This document shows, in pieces, positions 58,330 to 64,000 of a stretch of 64,000 nt of DNA (positions within the stretch are counted from its first letter, which is position 1; the number at the start of each line of letters is the position of its first letter). Location of the stretch: positions 5,986,501 through 6,050,500 of the forward strand of contig NC_081331.1 of the NCBI RefSeq assembly GCF_022539665.2, given 5' to 3'. The translations under genes were made by a program, and so were the position numbers. Source of the stretch: Daphnia carinata (taxonomy: Eukaryota; Arthropoda; Branchiopoda; Diplostraca; Daphniidae). Below the pieces are notes generated by a model, which was not told the origin of the DNA, made no database searches, and worked only from the letters and a program-made list of their open reading frames with translations.

Positions 58330-60960
58330 TTAGGCTTCATTTTGTTGTCAGATATGACCTATTTTAATTTAAAACTTGAATTTCCTGATGGGGATTCTAT
58401 CAAAACCCTATTCACATGTGCCCATGGACAACCGGATTTCAATCAACCTTTTCCTTTCGTTTTTTTTCCAATTTCAAGAGCCTTCTCATTTTTGTCAAAA
58501 TCAGCAAAAATTTACATCTTCCGGAATTTGATCAAAATCATCTGTTATAATGTAAAATTTAACACTGATTTCGGAAAATGCATTTGTTTTGTGGTCAAAC
58601 TAACTATTTGTGAAATAAACATAAAAAACGACCGTGGGAATCTTCCTAAAAAATCTGCAAAATCTGACACTCATTGGAATTTTTTTGGAAATCATAGAAT
58701 ATGATACACTCAGAATTTAATGCTGATTCCGAAAAAATTGTATTTTATTTCATTAAATCCCGTTTTGGAGATACACGGAATATTTGTGTTGCATGACGCT
58801 AGCGCTGTAGCGTACTGTCGCGCTAGTGCGATGCCGCACAAACATACGGTGTATTTCGAAAACGGTTGACTTTTTTGAAAAAATAGAATGGAAAATGCCT
58901 AATGGAAGAATAAAACTTAATATTCGCAATTGTCATTCAATTCCCGATCGAAAAGATGTATTTAAGCCAAATTAAAAATTTAGCCATAACAGAAAATAAG
59001 CCCGATAAAATAAGCCCGTCAAAATAAGCCCGACAAAATTTTCAGTGTTTTTAACGTTTAACTGAAAAACGATAAGGCCTATTGAAAAACAAACTTGATT
59101 TCCGTGATTAGCATTTAATTCTGAATCGAAATCATGTATTTTTAATTAAATCTAAATTTTAACCAAAACTGAAAAAGTGAGAAGGGTATAGCCTTCCCAC
59201 TTTTGTCAAAATCCGCAAAAAAGAAAAACTCTTAGAATCCGATAAAAATCACACAGTACAAGTAGAATTAAACGGAGATTTCGATGGAGTGGTTTGTTTT
59301 TGCTTCAAATCAATCGTTTTTGAAATACAGCGAATATTCAACACAACGTTAGCGCCGCGCCAGTACGCATCAGCGCTAGCGCGAGGCAGAACCAATAATC
59401 AATGCATTTCAAAAACTGTTGGCCCAATGAAAAAAATTACGATACATTTATGATTTCATTCAATTTTGAATCAAATTCATGTATTGTTATAGCTATATCT
59501 TGATTTTTGAAAGAAAATGAAAAAGTCGGTAAGCCCAACTTTTTCTTGTCGGGCTTAACTTCTCTCCTGTTTTATTCGTTTTTCTAAAAAGCTATAAGTC
59601 CAACGTAAAAATAAACTTAATTTTTGTGATTCTGGTTCAATTGTGAATCGGAATCATGTACTTAAAATGAAATCTAAATTTTGGCCAAAAATGAAAAAGT
59701 GAGAAGGCTATAGCCTTCCCACTTTTGTCAAAATCGGCCAAAAACGAAATCTCGTGGAATTCGATGAAACTCACACAGTATAATCAAAATTGATCGCTGA
59801 TTTCGATTCGGGTATTAATTTTCTCCTTAACCCTGCCATTTGGAAAATAAAAGAAAACAAAGTGCTGTTAGTGGCATTTTGTTTGCGCCGTAGCGTACTG
59901 GCGCGCTAGTGTTTTCAATTATTCCGTGTGTTTCATAAACGATTGACTTAATGGAAAAAAGAACAAATTTACCGGATTCAGCATTCAATTTTGAGTATAT
60001 CCTGTGATTTTCATCCAATTCCAATGAGTGTCAGTTTTTGCAGGTATAAATTTTAAGCCCGACAAAATAAGCCCGACTTTGTTTTTGACGTATAATTTTA
60101 AAACTATAAGACCTATTGGAAAATAAACTTGATTTCCGTGACAAGCATTTATTTCTGAATCGGAATGATGTACTTTTAATCAAATTTAAATTTTGGCCAA
60201 AAATGAAAAAGTGAGAAGGCTATAGCCTTCCCACTTTTGTCAAAATCGGCCAAAAACGAAATCTCTTGGAAATTTGACAAAAATCCCACGGTATCATCAG
60301 AATTAAATACTGATACTGATTACATAATTTGTTTTCACGTCAAACAAGCCGTTTTTGAAATAAATGGAAACAATGTGCTGTAGGCGCACCAACTTTATGT
60401 TATGGTTTTTTACGTTTTTTTGCATCTAGCCTAATGGAAAAATAAACTTAGTTTTCACAATTGTCATTCAATTCCCGGTCGAAATGATGTATTTTAAGCC
60501 AAATTTAAAATTTAGCCATAACTGAAAATAAACCCGACGAAATAAGCCTGACGAAATAAGCCCGACTTTTCAACTAATTAAATATTTTTCAAAAATCTTT
60601 AATATAGCATTTTAAAGACGTCCCTTAGATGTAAAATCGACACGAATCACAAAAATTGACTTTGTATTTTTCAGTAGATAAGAAAATTCTGAAATAAACG
60701 GAAAAATCGGTTGACAAATAATGGCGTGCTAGTACGTTACGGCGCTATACCGCCCAATAATCTGCAAAATCTGATACTCATTTGAATTTTTGAAAACCAC
60801 AAAATATACTCAAAATTGAACGCTGATTCCGAAAATATTTTTTTTACTAAATCAACCGCTTTGGAAATGCCCCGTATATTCGGAGCATCGCGCTAGCACT
60901 GTCACATTATTGATGTGCCAGTTTTGTGGTGTATTTCAAAAATGGTTGACTTAAATCTGT
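58330..60960. repeat. decayed tandem satellite, period about 0.5 kb
   Basis: Recurring landmarks: CCTTCCCACTTTTGTCAAAAT at about 59192, 59714 and 60226 (degenerate copy at 58481), spaced about 711, 522 and 512 bp; a GC-rich block of GCGCTAGCG/GTAGCGTACTG type at about 58797, 59349, 59885, 60376 and 60886, spaced about 490-552 bp, with an inverted copy at 60723. AAGCCCGAC runs occur near 58998, 60056 and 60545. Each full unit has the palindrome GAAGGCTATAGCCTTC (one copy with a mismatch). No protein-coding potential is apparent. Confidence 0.7.
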
Positions 60961-61725
60961 TTCATTTATTTGCAATACCTACAGTTATTATGTAGTTCGT
61001 AAGTTTAAAAAAGTTATTTCTCTTTTACTGTTTCTATTGCACACCAACAACGATCTCGCATCTAGAACATAAAAAACCATATATGTAATAACAATATGTA
61101 ATATGTATAACCATATACCATATATGTATAACGGATTTTCTAAATGGCGTCAAAAAATTAAAACCCTAATGTATAGATTTTGGAAACGATAAACTAATAA
61201 GGTTAAATGTTTATTTAAGTTACAATGCAAAAAATGGAAAACTCCAAGAATGTGATAAAGTCAATAGATGCGATTACCTTTTTAAGTTTTCCAAGTTCAT
61301 TATGGTGTCAACAAACGCTCATACCAGCTTATAGGGCGGAGGGTCGGGTGGTTGGAACTTTCAGGTCCTGTCGAAACAGAGACGATGGGAGGAGGGAAAG
61401 ATTTTAAAATGCCATTTGTGGGTTTGAAATAACGAAAGCAGTAGCCCACAATGAAAATTTCCCAATCTTTGACCAGAAGCTAATACACTTCAATCAATGT
61501 CGTTTCAATAAAACAGAAACAAAGTCCGATATAAATCATTTTCATGCGTGAAATTTTCGATGGGCGTAGAGCAGCATATAAGTACACTCGTTCTGTGTTG
61601 TCTGTTTGCCCCTTGCTTTCTTATAAAGGTTAGGAAGAACAAAACGATATTATTTTCCCCGTTACTCAAATACGGAACATCACTAAACACTACACGCAGC
61701 ATAAAACAACCAGGGGCGGAAAAAT
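60961..61725. other. AT-rich gap before Pak
   Basis: Contains an ATATGTAATA/CATATATG simple-sequence stretch near 61075-61135 and Pak 3' flank. No gene is supported. Confidence 0.4.
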
Positions 61726-63717
<1,992 letters not shown>

Positions 63718-64000
63718 CCTGCGGGTCGTCAATTAAATAAAAAATTTTATTGCCCATTTAGCTCATAAAAGAAAATAAATCTACTAATTCTTTAACAGGC
63801 AGACTTAGCCTCATATCATTCCTTACTTGACATTGCTGCTTGCATACAAGAAAACACAGTTAAAATTAATACAAAAGATGAAGTGGCTACACGAGAACAC
63901 ACACCCATATACATCCCCACACACTAAAAAGCGGATTTAGTGGATTTTCTTCACTACCAATATTTTAAATAATTAAGTATCAAATTCCCATTCAATTTAA

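Overview
The window is nuclear DNA from an arthropod, most likely a branchiopod crustacean such as Daphnia. That is an inference from four things: compact multi-exon genes with introns mostly of 50-100 bp; a cluster of short YKPxYP-repeat cuticle proteins driven by TATA plus TCAGT initiators; a domino gene that appears to have A- and B-type ends; and arthropod-typical orthologues such as Ttd14. Almost all open frames are single exons, so the genes below were assembled by eye from GT/AG splice sites, frame continuity and recalled family similarity.

Layout. 1-376 (-) is the 5' end of a coiled-coil NEMO/optineurin-like gene. 667-2000 is an intergenic repeat zone: an inverted-repeat element enclosing a tRNA-like sequence, and a second tRNA-derived (SINE-like) sequence. 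2453-4449 (-) is the MFS transporter MFSD10. 5721-8070 (+) is the A-kinase anchor AKAP10. 8478-14011 (+) is clueless/CLUH. 14.0-18.9 kb is gene-poor, with only weak exon-like fragments. 18.9-26.0 kb is a cluster of five small secreted cuticle-type genes (three +, two -); two are tandem paralogues that share an identical 385-bp tract.

From 26.4 kb the window is dense with housekeeping genes: METTL16 (-) and mRpL44 (+) share a 122-bp divergent promoter; then Sas-4/CPAP (-), Ttd14 (+), a CCCH zinc-finger gene (-), the hnRNP Hrb27C/DAZAP1 (-), Prp19 (+), the SWI2/SNF2 remodeller domino (+, 12.6 kb) and, cut by the right edge, group I Pak (-). Between domino and Pak, 58.3-61.0 kb is a decayed tandem satellite with a period of about 0.5 kb. 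A related fragment lies upstream of a cuticle gene at 21.2-21.85 kb.

The genes do not form one pathway. RNA-related functions recur (METTL16, CCCH protein, Hrb27C, Prp19, clueless), as do nuclear-encoded mitochondrial functions (mRpL44, clueless). I found no clearly new biological system. The best leads are the alternative domino C-termini, a splice acceptor buried in a 12-bp inverted repeat in Hrb27C, the sharply bounded gene-conversion-like tract in the cuticle pair, and the satellite with its conserved palindrome.
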